From positions 1 through 53,657 of IMG/VR virus record IMGVR_UViG_3300042922_000451: 53,657 bases of DNA; one strand, written 5' to 3'. Position numbers and translations under genes: made by a program. The notes beneath the pieces were generated by a model. That model saw only the letters and a program-made list of their open reading frames with translations, had not been told where the DNA came from and made no database searches. The DNA comes from a virus. Numbering within the stretch: position 1 is the first letter of the stretch; the number at the start of each line of letters is the position of its first letter. Positions 14,735 through 20,897 of this stretch are shown in pieces.

Positions 14735-15130
14735 TTATAGCATTTGATTTATTTTATACAATTGTTCGCGGTACATATCAGTATCGAAATTATGCCCGAA
14801 TCTCATCTTTCTAACCCTGGCCAAAGCCCAATCGCGCCGATCATGTTTTTTACCAATCATAAATGTTGACGCCCATGGTGTGGCATTGGGACTAATATAA
14901 AAATATAATGGTACCCATATTAATTTTCCTCCATATGAGAAGAAGTCCACAATTCCACAGAAAAGCGGTAATCTGAAACATATATACCCAAATTTTTTAG
15001 TGCTAAATGTTACACCAAAGTGCATAGCATTATCTCCAAAAATCGTTAGCTTACCAATACTAATGTGTCCGCCTATTATTCTATTTAAGAATCTACCAAT
15101 CTTTCTCTTCACAATATATTTATTAATCAT
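14735..15130 (-). CDS. Conserved phage hypothetical protein, 131 aa
   Basis: Contains KKFGYICFRLPLFCGI and the distinctive PLYFYISPNATPWASTFMIG stretch that I recognise from hypothetical proteins of many phages; no function is known. It lies 11 nt downstream of thyX and ahead of the diphosphohydrolase-like gene, in the same transcription unit. Confidence 0.7.
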   Translation of the reverse strand: MINKYIVKRKIGRFLNRIIGGHISIGKLTIFGDNAMHFGVTFSTKKFGYICFRLPLFCGIVDFFSYGGKLIWVPLYFYISPNATPWASTFMIGKKHDRRDWALARVRKMRFGHNFDTDMYREQLYKINQML

Positions 15131-15141
15131 ATTACCATCCC

Positions 15142-15765
15142 CTATTTCAATAATTTTACTATATCTTCAAATATTACCGGCATTACTTCATATAATTCCA
15201 TTAATAATGGTACAGTCACTTCTCTTATTTGTGGATGCGCAGCCTGTGACGTACGTAGCCTCAAGAAGTGTCTCCACTCACGTATGTTCGCTGTCATTAT
15301 TATATCTGTCTTGAGACTATTTGGTAATACCGAACGAGCTTCTTGTGGTGTTGCTCCATCATTTAATAATGATATATAATTATATTCTGCTACTTCACAC
15401 GACCTTTTCCATTTGTCATATTCTTCATCCGTCGATTCCCAGAATAATGGCTCAATAACCGTTATTTCATCAGCTTTTCCATAATTACAATATCGCGTTG
15501 ACTCTTGTGAAAATGATGCTATTCTATGACGCACTATCTCATGAGATATCCCCCTATCCACAATAAAGCGTACTGAGAAGCTAACATGTTCTAGCACAGA
15601 TTCGTGTCCTCTATTTATGATGTTTACAATAAACTTCTCAGCTGAGCTTACTGTTATTTTTTCTTCAGATTTATAACAAACTCGTCCACAAAGTTCTATT
15701 TTTTTCAGAATATCGTGCCCTTTCAATTCATCTATAATTGAGTAACTAGCTTTAATAATGTTCAT
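15142..15765 (-). CDS. thyX: Flavin-dependent thymidylate synthase ThyX
   Basis: Converts dUMP to dTMP with methylenetetrahydrofolate, FAD and NADPH, independent of ThyA. The signature RHRxxSxxxxSxR is present as RHRIASFSQESTRY at residues 79-92, and the length (207 aa) fits the family. The segment SLKTDIIMTANIREWRHFLRLR near 150-170 matches the C-terminal active-site helix, and RTSQAAHPQIREV follows. It is co-transcribed with a small KIYPEE-pair gene upstream and nucleotide-metabolism genes downstream. Provides thymidylate for AT-rich phage DNA. Confidence 0.96.
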   Translation of the reverse strand: MNIIKASYSIIDELKGHDILKKIELCGRVCYKSEEKITVSSAEKFIVNIINRGHESVLEHVSFSVRFIVDRGISHEIVRHRIASFSQESTRYCNYGKADEITVIEPLFWESTDEEYDKWKRSCEVAEYNYISLLNDGATPQEARSVLPNSLKTDIIMTANIREWRHFLRLRTSQAAHPQIREVTVPLLMELYEVMPVIFEDIVKLLK

Positions 15766-15790
15766 ATATTTTCCTCCCTATTATTTTAAT

Positions 15791-15979
15791 TTATTTTCTA
15801 GTATAAAGCCATAAGTCGCCAAAATGACTCTTAGCCTGTTCGTAAAAGTCTAGAGTTATTAAACCATCAATTAAAGCCATAGTCCACACACTCCATCTAC
15901 TGCCACCATCAGCTTCTTCCGGATATATTTTTAATAACTCAGTTGTTTTCTCATCAAAAATTTCAATATTTACTTCCAT
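15791..15979 (-). CDS. Small hypothetical protein of the KIYPEE pair, 62 aa
   Basis: Paralogue of the 13374-13565 product (shared IYPEE and DLWL-type end). A GAAAGGAGG box precedes the ATG. It lies 25 nt upstream of thyX and 32 nt after the stop of the 52-aa gene, whose terminator overlaps that gap. Function unknown. Confidence 0.67.
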   Translation of the reverse strand: MEVNIEIFDEKTTELLKIYPEEADGGSRWSVWTMALIDGLITLDFYEQAKSHFGDLWLYTRK

Positions 15980-15994
15980 GGTAATCCTCCTTTC

Positions 15995-16023
15995 AAAAAA
16001 TAAAAAGAAGCTTATTCAGCTTC
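15995..16023 (-). terminator. Terminator overlapping the end of the 16012-16170 gene
   Basis: GAAGCT-GAATA-AGCTTC stem followed by TTTTTATTTTTT. The stem and loop encode the last residues (E, A, E) and the TAA stop. Genes from 15979 leftward, including thyX, therefore need read-through or an unseen promoter. Confidence 0.75.
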
Positions 16024-16170
16024 CTTCTTTAAATTCTTTTTAATTTTTATTACAAATTTAATATTATCGATAAATGCATCTCCTAGATTTGTTATGTATT
16101 CTACCACCATAATAATTGTCATGATTGGTAAGTATAATAGACCTACTATAAAATATAAAATCTTTTTCAT
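16012..16170 (-). CDS. Small membrane protein, 52 aa
   Basis: N-terminal hydrophobic helix (ILYFIVGLLYLPIMTIIMVV) and a basic C-terminal half (KFVIKIKKNLKKEAE) that ends within the terminator stem. AGGAGG box upstream of the ATG. Own shared-family promoter. Function unknown. Confidence 0.66.
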   Translation of the reverse strand: MKKILYFIVGLLYLPIMTIIMVVEYITNLGDAFIDNIKFVIKIKKNLKKEAE

Positions 16171-16196
16171 ATTAATTCCTCCTAAAAATTTATTTC

Positions 16197-16221
16197 ATTA
16201 TATGATATGTAATTTCAGCGA
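16197..16221 (-). promoter_or_regulatory. Shared-family promoter, copy 7
   Basis: TCGC-N15-TATAAT with AAATTACATATC core; serves the 52-aa membrane protein and abuts the T run of candidate RNA 2. Confidence 0.76.
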
Positions 16222-16223
16222 GC

Positions 16224-16331
16224 AAAAAAAAGAGCTAGGGCTGACGACCCAACGAAAATCGTCATTAGGGAGTTTCTCTGCTCCCGCCTAGTAGAGTGGA
16301 CTATTGCTCCACCACCTTCGTGTCTTACTAC
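16224..16331 (-). ncRNA. Candidate small RNA 2, highly structured, about 108 nt
   Basis: Non-coding interval bounded by promoter copy 8 and a run of eight T. Helices that can be drawn directly: GTGGA/TCCAC, GGGAG/CTCCC, TGACGA/TCGTCA, an outer CTAGG/CCTAG pairing around the last two, and AGTAG/CTACT around the first. The 3' end is TAGCTC then TTTTTTTT. It shares an AAGGTGG-containing segment with candidate RNA 1. There is no ribosome site followed by a start, and no tRNA cloverleaf. Function unknown. Confidence 0.68.
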
Positions 16332-16337
16332 TCTTTC

Positions 16338-16362
16338 ATTATACCCTGTGTAATTTCTGCGA
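16338..16362 (-). promoter_or_regulatory. Shared-family promoter, copy 8
   Basis: TCGC-N15-TATAAT, core identical to copies 4 and 5; drives candidate RNA 2. It lies about 30 nt beyond the stop of the SGNH hydrolase gene. Confidence 0.78.
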
Positions 16363-16393
16363 GCTAATTATTCTTCATGATAATTTATCATAT

Positions 16394-17143
16394 CTAAAAT
16401 AACCCGTTCAACAAATTAATTAATGGTATTGCTATTCTTTTATGACCGTCTTCATTTGGATGCACCCCATCTCCCTTATTAGAATAATATTTCTCAAACA
16501 TATACCCATTATTAGGATTTAATCCACTATATTTATTTGTGTCATATATAATACATCCATACAATTCAGAAATATCTCTAATAGCTTTTCTATAATCGCC
16601 TAATAAAGCTCCTGTAGCATTTTTAGTATAATCAAATACATTATCTCCGTACGTAGCAATTAACGGCGTCATTAATACTATTTTAGCCTTAGGGTACATA
16701 GCTTGCATATTATATATTGTCTCACCCAGTGCCCCTATAAATGTTTTTCTATCAGTAGAGAAGTCACCTATTGGTACATTCATCGCATAATCATTGGTAC
16801 CACCAAATATAACGATTATATCAAAGTAATCTCTAGGATATTCTTTTATGATGTCTTTATATCTATCTACAAATGCCCCATATTTAGCATTGTTATTCTC
16901 TGCAATAGTTGACTCGTTTTGTCCAAAATTATAACAGTTAGCTCCTGTTTCTTGTGCTATAATATCTATATACTTTTTAGTTCCATTCTTAGCAGTTAAG
17001 CTATCTCCTAAGAATACTATATTTTTATCACTCAATTTAGATTGGTTTTCTATTGACTCATTAGCGTTCGTACTTACCCTTGGTAACGTTGACCATAATA
17101 CCGATATAAATAACAAACCAATTGCTAATATTATTTTTCTCAT
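16394..17143 (-). CDS. Secreted SGNH/GDSL-type hydrolase, 249 aa
   Basis: N-terminal signal peptide (RKIILAIGLLFISVLWS, cleavage after about residue 27). Then block I FLGDSLT with the catalytic serine near residue 48, a glycine-asparagine block NFGQNES, block III GGTND near residue 114, and block V DGVHPNEDGH near residue 226 with the catalytic Asp and His. This is a complete esterase/lipase triad; cell-envelope members deacetylate or deacylate surface polymers. A surface-modifying accessory gene is the likely role (for example receptor alteration); the substrate is unknown. No shared-family promoter lies upstream; a terminator separates it from the 76-aa gene. Confidence 0.85.
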   Translation of the reverse strand: MRKIILAIGLLFISVLWSTLPRVSTNANESIENQSKLSDKNIVFLGDSLTAKNGTKKYIDIIAQETGANCYNFGQNESTIAENNNAKYGAFVDRYKDIIKEYPRDYFDIIVIFGGTNDYAMNVPIGDFSTDRKTFIGALGETIYNMQAMYPKAKIVLMTPLIATYGDNVFDYTKNATGALLGDYRKAIRDISELYGCIIYDTNKYSGLNPNNGYMFEKYYSNKGDGVHPNEDGHKRIAIPLINLLNGLF

Positions 17144-17186
17144 AATTTTACACCATCCTTTTTTAAATTATGTGATAATTTCATTA

Positions 17187-17212
17187 ATAAAAAGGAAAGC
17201 CTAAGCTTCCTT
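17187..17212 (-). terminator. Terminator overlapping the end of the 17201-17431 gene
   Basis: AAGGAAGC-TTAG-GC(T)TTCCTT stem with one bulge, then TTTTTATT. The stem encodes the final K, E, A and the loop the TAG stop. Confidence 0.78.
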
Positions 17213-17431
17213 ATTGTTTTTATTTTCGCAATATAATCCAATATGATTTAATATTAATATAATTGACCAAAATAGTATTACTATTAGCATGCCTGTCACA
17301 CATCCCATTTTCCATCCTAAACGTTCATCTGCATCCTTCAAACCAATGTATTCATCTTTATTAAGTGATGCGCGTAAGGCCCAAATAGCATATACTACTC
17401 CTATCAATAAGTATGTAATTAATATAATCAT
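17201..17431 (-). CDS. Two-helix membrane protein, 76 aa
   Basis: Hydrophobic segments at about residues 2-19 and 44-66, with a charged loop carrying KDADERLGWK. Related in layout and ending (NKEA) to the 64-aa protein upstream; both begin with a YLxIGxxxxxxxxxx helix. Own shared-family promoter and terminator. Function unknown. Confidence 0.7.
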   Translation of the reverse strand: MIILITYLLIGVVYAIWALRASLNKDEYIGLKDADERLGWKMGCVTGMLIVILFWSIILILNHIGLYCENKNNKEA

Positions 17432-17458
17432 TTTATATTCCTCCTTAAAATTTATTTC

Positions 17459-17483
17459 GTTATAGCATATGTTTCTAATGCGA
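17459..17483 (-). promoter_or_regulatory. Shared-family promoter, copy 9
   Basis: TCGC-N15-TATAAC, the only copy with a non-consensus last -10 base; AACATATGC precedes it. Serves the 76-aa membrane protein. Confidence 0.72.
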
Positions 17484-17484
17484 G

Positions 17485-17507
17485 CAAAAAAGAAGACTAA
17501 GCTTCTT
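17485..17507 (-). terminator. Terminator overlapping the end of the 17497-17691 gene
   Basis: AAGAAG-CTTAGT-CTTCTT and a T run; same sequence as the terminator at 14026-14049. The TAG stop lies in the loop. Confidence 0.8.
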
Positions 17508-17691
17508 TATTTCTCTCATTAATTAGATATATAAATGCCCATATGTTTGTTACTGGCCACACAATAGTTCCTAATACAATACTTAATACGTACCATCCAA
17601 TAAATTCTTTCTCAAATTCTTTTCGTTGATTCCATATTCCTATTCCACTATTTATTATTCCTATCACCAAGTAAATTACTATATATTTCAT
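17497..17691 (-). CDS. Two-helix membrane protein, 64 aa
   Basis: Hydrophobic segments near residues 3-18 and 32-55 with a charged loop RKEFEKEF; ends RNKEA at a TAG within the terminator loop. Probable distant paralogue of the 76-aa protein downstream. Own shared-family promoter. Function unknown. Confidence 0.7.
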   Translation of the reverse strand: MKYIVIYLVIGIINSGIGIWNQRKEFEKEFIGWYVLSIVLGTIVWPVTNIWAFIYLINERNKEA

Positions 17692-17720
17692 ATTAATACT
17701 CTCCTTTTAATTAAGATTTC

Positions 17721-17745
17721 ATTATACCCTGTGTAATTTGTGCGA
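17721..17745 (-). promoter_or_regulatory. Shared-family promoter, copy 10
   Basis: TCGC-N15-TATAAT with AAATTACACAGGG core; serves the 64-aa membrane protein and abuts the upstream terminator. Confidence 0.78.
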
Positions 17746-17746
17746 G

Positions 17747-17770
17747 CAAAAAAGAAAGCCTAAGCTTTCC
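17747..17770 (-). terminator. Terminator after the 17774-17884 gene
   Basis: GGAAAGC-TTAG-GCTTTC followed by TTTTTT, starting a few bases after the TAG stop. Confidence 0.82.
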
Positions 17771-17773
17771 TTA

Positions 17774-17884
17774 CTAATGTGTTCGTAAATATCTTATAAA
17801 TACCCATACAAGCCAAAAACCGCCTGTGAAAATAGTCATTAGTAAATCAAACATAATACCAATTCCACTTTGTTTATTTTTCAT
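17774..17884 (-). CDS. Very small membrane protein, 36 aa
   Basis: MKNKQSGIGIMFDLLMTIFT with a glycine pair and then FWLVWVFIRYL: a single aromatic-rich hydrophobic segment. A GGAGGG box precedes the ATG, with its own promoter (17912-17936) and terminator, so the 36-codon frame is well supported as an independent gene. Function unknown. Confidence 0.65.
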   Translation of the reverse strand: MKNKQSGIGIMFDLLMTIFTGGFWLVWVFIRYLRTH

Positions 17885-17911
17885 AATAAGCACCCTCCAT
17901 TTATTTCTTCT

Positions 17912-17936
17912 ATTATAGCATATGTTCCTGATGCGA
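17912..17936 (-). promoter_or_regulatory. Shared-family promoter, copy 11
   Basis: TCGC-N15-TATAAT with AACATATGC before the -10 box; serves the 36-aa gene. Confidence 0.75.
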
Positions 17937-17937
17937 T

Positions 17938-17968
17938 CAAAAAAAAAAAGAAAGGCTAAGCTTTCTTT
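17938..17968 (-). terminator. Terminator overlapping the end of the 17967-18299 gene
   Basis: AAAGAAAG-CTTAGC-CTTTCTTT and a run of eleven T beyond; touches promoter copy 11. Confidence 0.82.
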
Positions 17969-18299
17969 AAATTTGTTCTAATATCGTATCACCTTCTGCT
18001 AATATAACTTTACTGTGTTTACCTAGTATAAGTCCTATGTAATTACAGCCGTCTTTAATTATGGCAAATGATGCTTCGTCGTTATTAGCATTTAAATCTA
18101 ATGCTTTCTTAGCTGATTCTAATGATATAAAACTTCGATCTGGTCTCCAACTAATCGCATCCAATTCTTTAGGTATTAAATGAAAATTCTTATTATAGTA
18201 TCTATTTGTTAGGTATACGGCTCCAATTAATCCACCTATAATAGACCCTAATATAATTTCATTTTTATTTTCCTTAATGAATTTTTTAATTTTTGACAT
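17967..18299 (-). CDS. Membrane-anchored protein, 110 aa
   Basis: A lysine-rich start, one hydrophobic helix near residues 14-30 (IILGSIIGGLIGAVYLT), then a soluble domain with SLESAKKALDLNANNDEASF and IKDGCNYIGLILG. The ATG at 18299 is preferred to a TTG two codons earlier because of spacing from AAGGAG. Own promoter and terminator. Function unknown. Confidence 0.68.
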   Translation of the reverse strand: MSKIKKFIKENKNEIILGSIIGGLIGAVYLTNRYYNKNFHLIPKELDAISWRPDRSFISLESAKKALDLNANNDEASFAIIKDGCNYIGLILGKHSKVILAEGDTILEQI

Positions 18300-18327
18300 A
18301 GTCAATCCACTCCTTAAAATTTATTTC

Positions 18328-18352
18328 ATTATATCATATGTATCCCTCGCGA
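18328..18352 (-). promoter_or_regulatory. Shared-family promoter, copy 12
   Basis: TCGC-N15-TATAAT with TACATATGA core; serves the 110-aa gene and abuts the UUCG-type terminator. Confidence 0.75.
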
Positions 18353-18353
18353 C

Positions 18354-18376
18354 CAAAAAAGAAAGCCGAAGCTTTC
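18354..18376 (-). terminator. UUCG-tetraloop terminator after the 18379-18600 gene
   Basis: GAAAGC-TTCG-GCTTTC followed by TTTTTT; the stable UUCG loop makes this a strong intrinsic terminator. Confidence 0.88.
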
Positions 18377-18378
18377 GA

Positions 18379-18600
18379 TTATTTTGTATGTAATTTTATC
18401 ACTTTCTTAAGGTCTTCATTTTTTTCACATTCTTTTAATAATAGTTCTTTAAAACATTCAGCTGTGTCTTTCCATATGCCGATAACTTCATTGTTAACTT
18501 TTTTGTTTTGTTTCTCAACAATAGTTCCTCCAATTAAAGCTCCAATCATTAGAAATGGCACACCTATTAGTCCTATACCTATTATATCATTTTTGTTCAT
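18379..18600 (-). CDS. Single-span membrane protein, 73 aa
   Basis: MNKNDIIGIGLIGVPFLMIG begins a hydrophobic helix to about residue 27, followed by a charged helical region with a cysteine (ECFKELLLKECEKNEDL). The ATG at 18600 follows TAGGAGG. Own promoter and terminator. Function unknown. Confidence 0.68.
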   Translation of the reverse strand: MNKNDIIGIGLIGVPFLMIGALIGGTIVEKQNKKVNNEVIGIWKDTAECFKELLLKECEKNEDLKKVIKLHTK

Positions 18601-18631
18601 AATATAACCTCCTAAGTTTTTAATTACTTTC

Positions 18632-18656
18632 ATTATAGGATATGTTATTTATGCGA
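18632..18656 (-). promoter_or_regulatory. Shared-family promoter, copy 13
   Basis: TCGC-N15-TATAAT with AACATATCC core; serves the 73-aa gene. Confidence 0.75.
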
Positions 18657-18657
18657 C

Positions 18658-18681
18658 CAAAAAAGAAAGCCGAAGCTTTCC
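18658..18681 (-). terminator. UUCG-tetraloop terminator after the 18689-18874 gene
   Basis: GGAAAGC-TTCG-GCTTTC followed by TTTTTT; nearly the same as the terminator at 18354-18376. Confidence 0.88.
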
Positions 18682-18688
18682 TTATTAT

Positions 18689-18874
18689 TTAGACTGCCTT
18701 TTTAAGTTGTTTAATTTCTCTTTTGAAAATCACCCTACTTAAGTAATATCCTCCAACACCGATTCCTGTTACTGCAGCCGCCGCGCCTATTATAGCTAAC
18801 GCCGGTACTATAGCAACTTCTTCGCCTACGAGTAATATTCCTTTAATGGCAATTAGTGATTTTTCCTCATCCAT
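18689..18874 (-). CDS. Small membrane protein, 61 aa
   Basis: A long alanine/glycine-rich hydrophobic stretch (VAIVPALAIIGAAAAVTGIG, about residues 19-38) and a basic end KREIKQLKKAV. The ATG at 18874 has GAAAGGGGTGGGAG upstream; the longer in-frame extension runs into the promoter and terminator and is rejected. Function unknown. Confidence 0.68.
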   Translation of the reverse strand: MDEEKSLIAIKGILLVGEEVAIVPALAIIGAAAAVTGIGVGGYYLSRVIFKREIKQLKKAV

Positions 18875-18901
18875 TTCTCCCACCCCTTTCAATTTAGTCT
18901 C

Positions 18902-18926
18902 ATTATAGGCTATGTTTTGGACGCGA
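18902..18926 (-). promoter_or_regulatory. Shared-family promoter, copy 14
   Basis: TCGC-N15-TATAAT with AAAACATAGCC core; serves the 61-aa gene. Confidence 0.74.
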
Positions 18927-18932
18927 ATCGAG

Positions 18933-18964
18933 CAAAAATAAAAGGGCATGTTTTTCACACGTCC
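18933..18964 (-). terminator. Terminator after the 19009-19305 gene
   Basis: GGACGTGT and ACATGCCC form a stem with one mismatch and one G-U around GAAAA, followed by TTTTATTTTT. The 44 nt between it and the gene hold nothing else. Confidence 0.72.
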
Positions 18965-19008
18965 TTTTTTGGTCAGGCCCTTAATCCTTTAATGGTACAA
19001 ACTTTGGT

Positions 19009-19305
19009 TTATAATCGTCCTTTAACGACAAAACTTAATGCTTTACTAGTGATTATTCCAGCTTTCTCATATCCAAGTATCATTCCAATACCCAATAGAT
19101 TACCTGCTATTATAGCTATTGTATCTGGTTTTACATGACGAGCGTGTTCATTCTCTTTCGCCTTGTATAACTTTCCTAAATTATCAGCTATTTTAGCATA
19201 TTCCTCTGAGTCTGGATCAAATTTCTTTAGATATTCTAATACTGAATCAATCTCCTTTTCAAGATTAGTTCTTTTGTCTCTTTTGGTGACTCTTTTATTT
19301 TCCAT
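19009..19305 (-). CDS. Phage hypothetical protein with C-terminal membrane helix, 98 aa
   Basis: A basic, coiled-coil N-terminal half (TNLEKEIDSVLEYLKKFDPD, EEYAKIADNLGKLYKA) and a hydrophobic segment near residues 64-80 (TIAIIAGNLLGIGMILG). Similar proteins are common in Firmicutes phages. Start supported by TTGAAAGGGG. Own promoter overlaps the tail of the holin gene. Function unknown. Confidence 0.72.
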   Translation of the reverse strand: MENKRVTKRDKRTNLEKEIDSVLEYLKKFDPDSEEYAKIADNLGKLYKAKENEHARHVKPDTIAIIAGNLLGIGMILGYEKAGIITSKALSFVVKGRL

Positions 19306-19339
19306 TTGTTTAATCCCCTTTCAAGTTTTAATTCCTTTC

Positions 19340-19364
19340 ATTATACCATTAGTAATTCCTGCGA
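19340..19364 (-). promoter_or_regulatory. Shared-family promoter, copy 15
   Basis: TCGC-N15-TATAAT, the most divergent core (GAATTACTAATGG); begins at the base next to the holin stop codon and serves the 98-aa gene. Confidence 0.7.
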
Positions 19365-19688
19365 CTACTTCCTAAATTCAGTTGTATTAGTTGGCTCTAT
19401 TTTCTCAGGTGGAGGTAGTTGCTGAAGATCGTCTTTTTTGATTCCTTCCATAGTTTGCTTATATAATTGATTACCAGATATAGTCATACCCCATAATACA
19501 AACGCTTGAATTATAGAGTCTATACTAAGACCCATAACCCCTACACAAAATGCTACGGCGAACGTCAACAATATTAAAGGTATTAACCAATTAGGAATTA
19601 TACTATTTTGTTTAATAACATTTCCTATTGCCCACATTACTGGTATTAATATTAACAATCTAGGATCTAAGAATTGTGATAAATCCAT
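19365..19688 (-). CDS. Phage holin-family membrane protein, 107 aa
   Basis: Three hydrophobic segments (about residues 10-24, 33-52 and 57-73) and a proline-rich cytoplasmic tail (QQLPPPEKIEPT). The pattern NWLIPLILLTFAVAF and IQAFVLWGMTISGNQLYKQT matches holins of Firmicutes phages. It would form the membrane lesion that releases or triggers the endolysin encoded just upstream (12 nt away). One of two holin-like genes in this module. Confidence 0.78.
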   Translation of the reverse strand: MDLSQFLDPRLLILIPVMWAIGNVIKQNSIIPNWLIPLILLTFAVAFCVGVMGLSIDSIIQAFVLWGMTISGNQLYKQTMEGIKKDDLQQLPPPEKIEPTNTTEFRK

Positions 19689-19700
19689 ATTACATTCCTC

Positions 19701-20594
19701 CTATTTCTTGAATAATTCAGTCATTGTATTTTTACCAATTATACCGTCATCTTCAAGTTGTCTGGACCTTTGGAAGTCTATTACCGCTCTTTCAGTCTCT
19801 CCTCCAGAACTCATTTCTCCATCAGCTCCATATCTCTGAAGGTTAAATCCTAAACTCATAAGTCTTTTCTGGATAACCTCAATTAGTAACCCTTTTGCAT
19901 TACCTTTAATAAACACCTTACTCATGGCTTGATTGGAGCAATCTCCTAAATATCCGTCAACCTCTAAAGAATTTCCGTTATTATCGGTTACACCCCACAC
20001 ATTTAAAGCCACTTGAAGTTCTTTAGCTACATCACCCTGAACAAACATTTCATATATTTTACTACTTGGTGTTGTATTTGGAATAGTAGTATCTATAGGA
20101 TAATCTATATATGGGCATTTTAACCAATGAGTCCATCCTGGAGAAGTAGGACCCTTAAGTGATGAGTCTATAACTCCTTGAAAAGTTCCCCTAGCTTCAA
20201 TGACTTGACCTCCTCCGCAATATACTCCAATATGTCCTTTCTTCCATAGACATATACCTGGAATTTCAGGAATGGTATCAATTGTTCCTTTTTCAGTAGC
20301 AAGATTAAACATACCATCAGCTGATACGTCCGTAGAAGGTTCATATCTTAAATTTCCATCTATTGTCCAATATGCACCTTTTATAAGTCCAACACAATCT
20401 GCAACTTTTCTATTCATCCAATTTCTGGATATAAATTCTACTTTTCCACCAACTTCTGTTGGATATTGTCGAGCCTTCTGAGTTAATAAGTCTATAGTTA
20501 AGACTTGACCAAACGTTCCCCAAACATAGCCCCAGCAATCATTAAGCGCATTCTTGACGAATCCTACTAATTCTTCATTATTCAATATGTACAC
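19701..20594 (-). CDS. Endolysin: NlpC/P60- or CHAP-like peptidase with peptidoglycan-binding domain, 297 aa
   Basis: Residues 1-165 look like a cysteine peptidase that cuts peptidoglycan peptides: the nucleophile in VADCVGLIKG near residue 67 and the histidine in KGHIGVYCGGGQVIEA near residue 115. A linker follows, then a C-terminal PG_binding_1 type domain with VIQKRLMSLGFNLQRYGADG and the ending AVIDFQRSRQLEDDGIIG. No signal peptide, so export depends on the neighbouring holins. The lysis cassette order is ComEA-like, BhlA-like, endolysin, holin. Confidence 0.87.
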   Translation of the reverse strand: MYILNNEELVGFVKNALNDCWGYVWGTFGQVLTIDLLTQKARQYPTEVGGKVEFISRNWMNRKVADCVGLIKGAYWTIDGNLRYEPSTDVSADGMFNLATEKGTIDTIPEIPGICLWKKGHIGVYCGGGQVIEARGTFQGVIDSSLKGPTSPGWTHWLKCPYIDYPIDTTIPNTTPSSKIYEMFVQGDVAKELQVALNVWGVTDNNGNSLEVDGYLGDCSNQAMSKVFIKGNAKGLLIEVIQKRLMSLGFNLQRYGADGEMSSGGETERAVIDFQRSRQLEDDGIIGKNTMTELFKK

Positions 20595-20603
20595 CTCACT
20601 TAT

Positions 20604-20894
20604 TTATTTTTCTTTTTCGATTCCTAATAGTTCTATTAAATAGTCAATATCTTCTTGCATTTTTGGAATGACCTTCATGTTACTACTTATTTCCTGAAGA
20701 CTTGTATTGTATTTATCAAGCTGATGCATAAGTTTATCTTCTCGTTCCTTCGATTCCGTCCGAACTTCTGTTACTAAATTTTGAAAGCTCTGTTGTTCTT
20801 TATTTCGACTATCGACATAGTTCTTCAATAGGAAACCAAGTACTACAACAAGAGCTACTGCTGGACTTACATTAGCTAATAGTTCATAAGGCAT
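20604..20894 (-). CDS. BhlA/UviB-family holin-like protein, 96 aa
   Basis: One N-terminal hydrophobic helix (about residues 8-25, VSPAVALVVVLGFLLKNY) followed by a long charged coiled coil ending in YLIELLGIE, the layout of BhlA/UviB proteins. It may be the pinholin or a partner of the three-span holin. Sits 9 nt upstream of the endolysin gene. Confidence 0.82.
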   Translation of the reverse strand: MPYELLANVSPAVALVVVLGFLLKNYVDSRNKEQQSFQNLVTEVRTESKEREDKLMHQLDKYNTSLQEISSNMKVIPKMQEDIDYLIELLGIEKEK

Positions 20895-20897
20895 TTA

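Noticed and set aside
16224-16331. tRNA gene
   Set aside because: The helices do not form a cloverleaf, and no TTCRA loop or CCA end is present.
19009-19305. Plus-one frameshift extension reading KDDYKPKFVPLKD at the end of the gene
   Set aside because: No slippery sequence is present and the 13-codon extension ends before the terminator without further support.
10161-19364. CRISPR array from regularly recurring intergenic motif
   Set aside because: Copies are 140 bp to several kb apart, contain promoter elements and are separated by genes.
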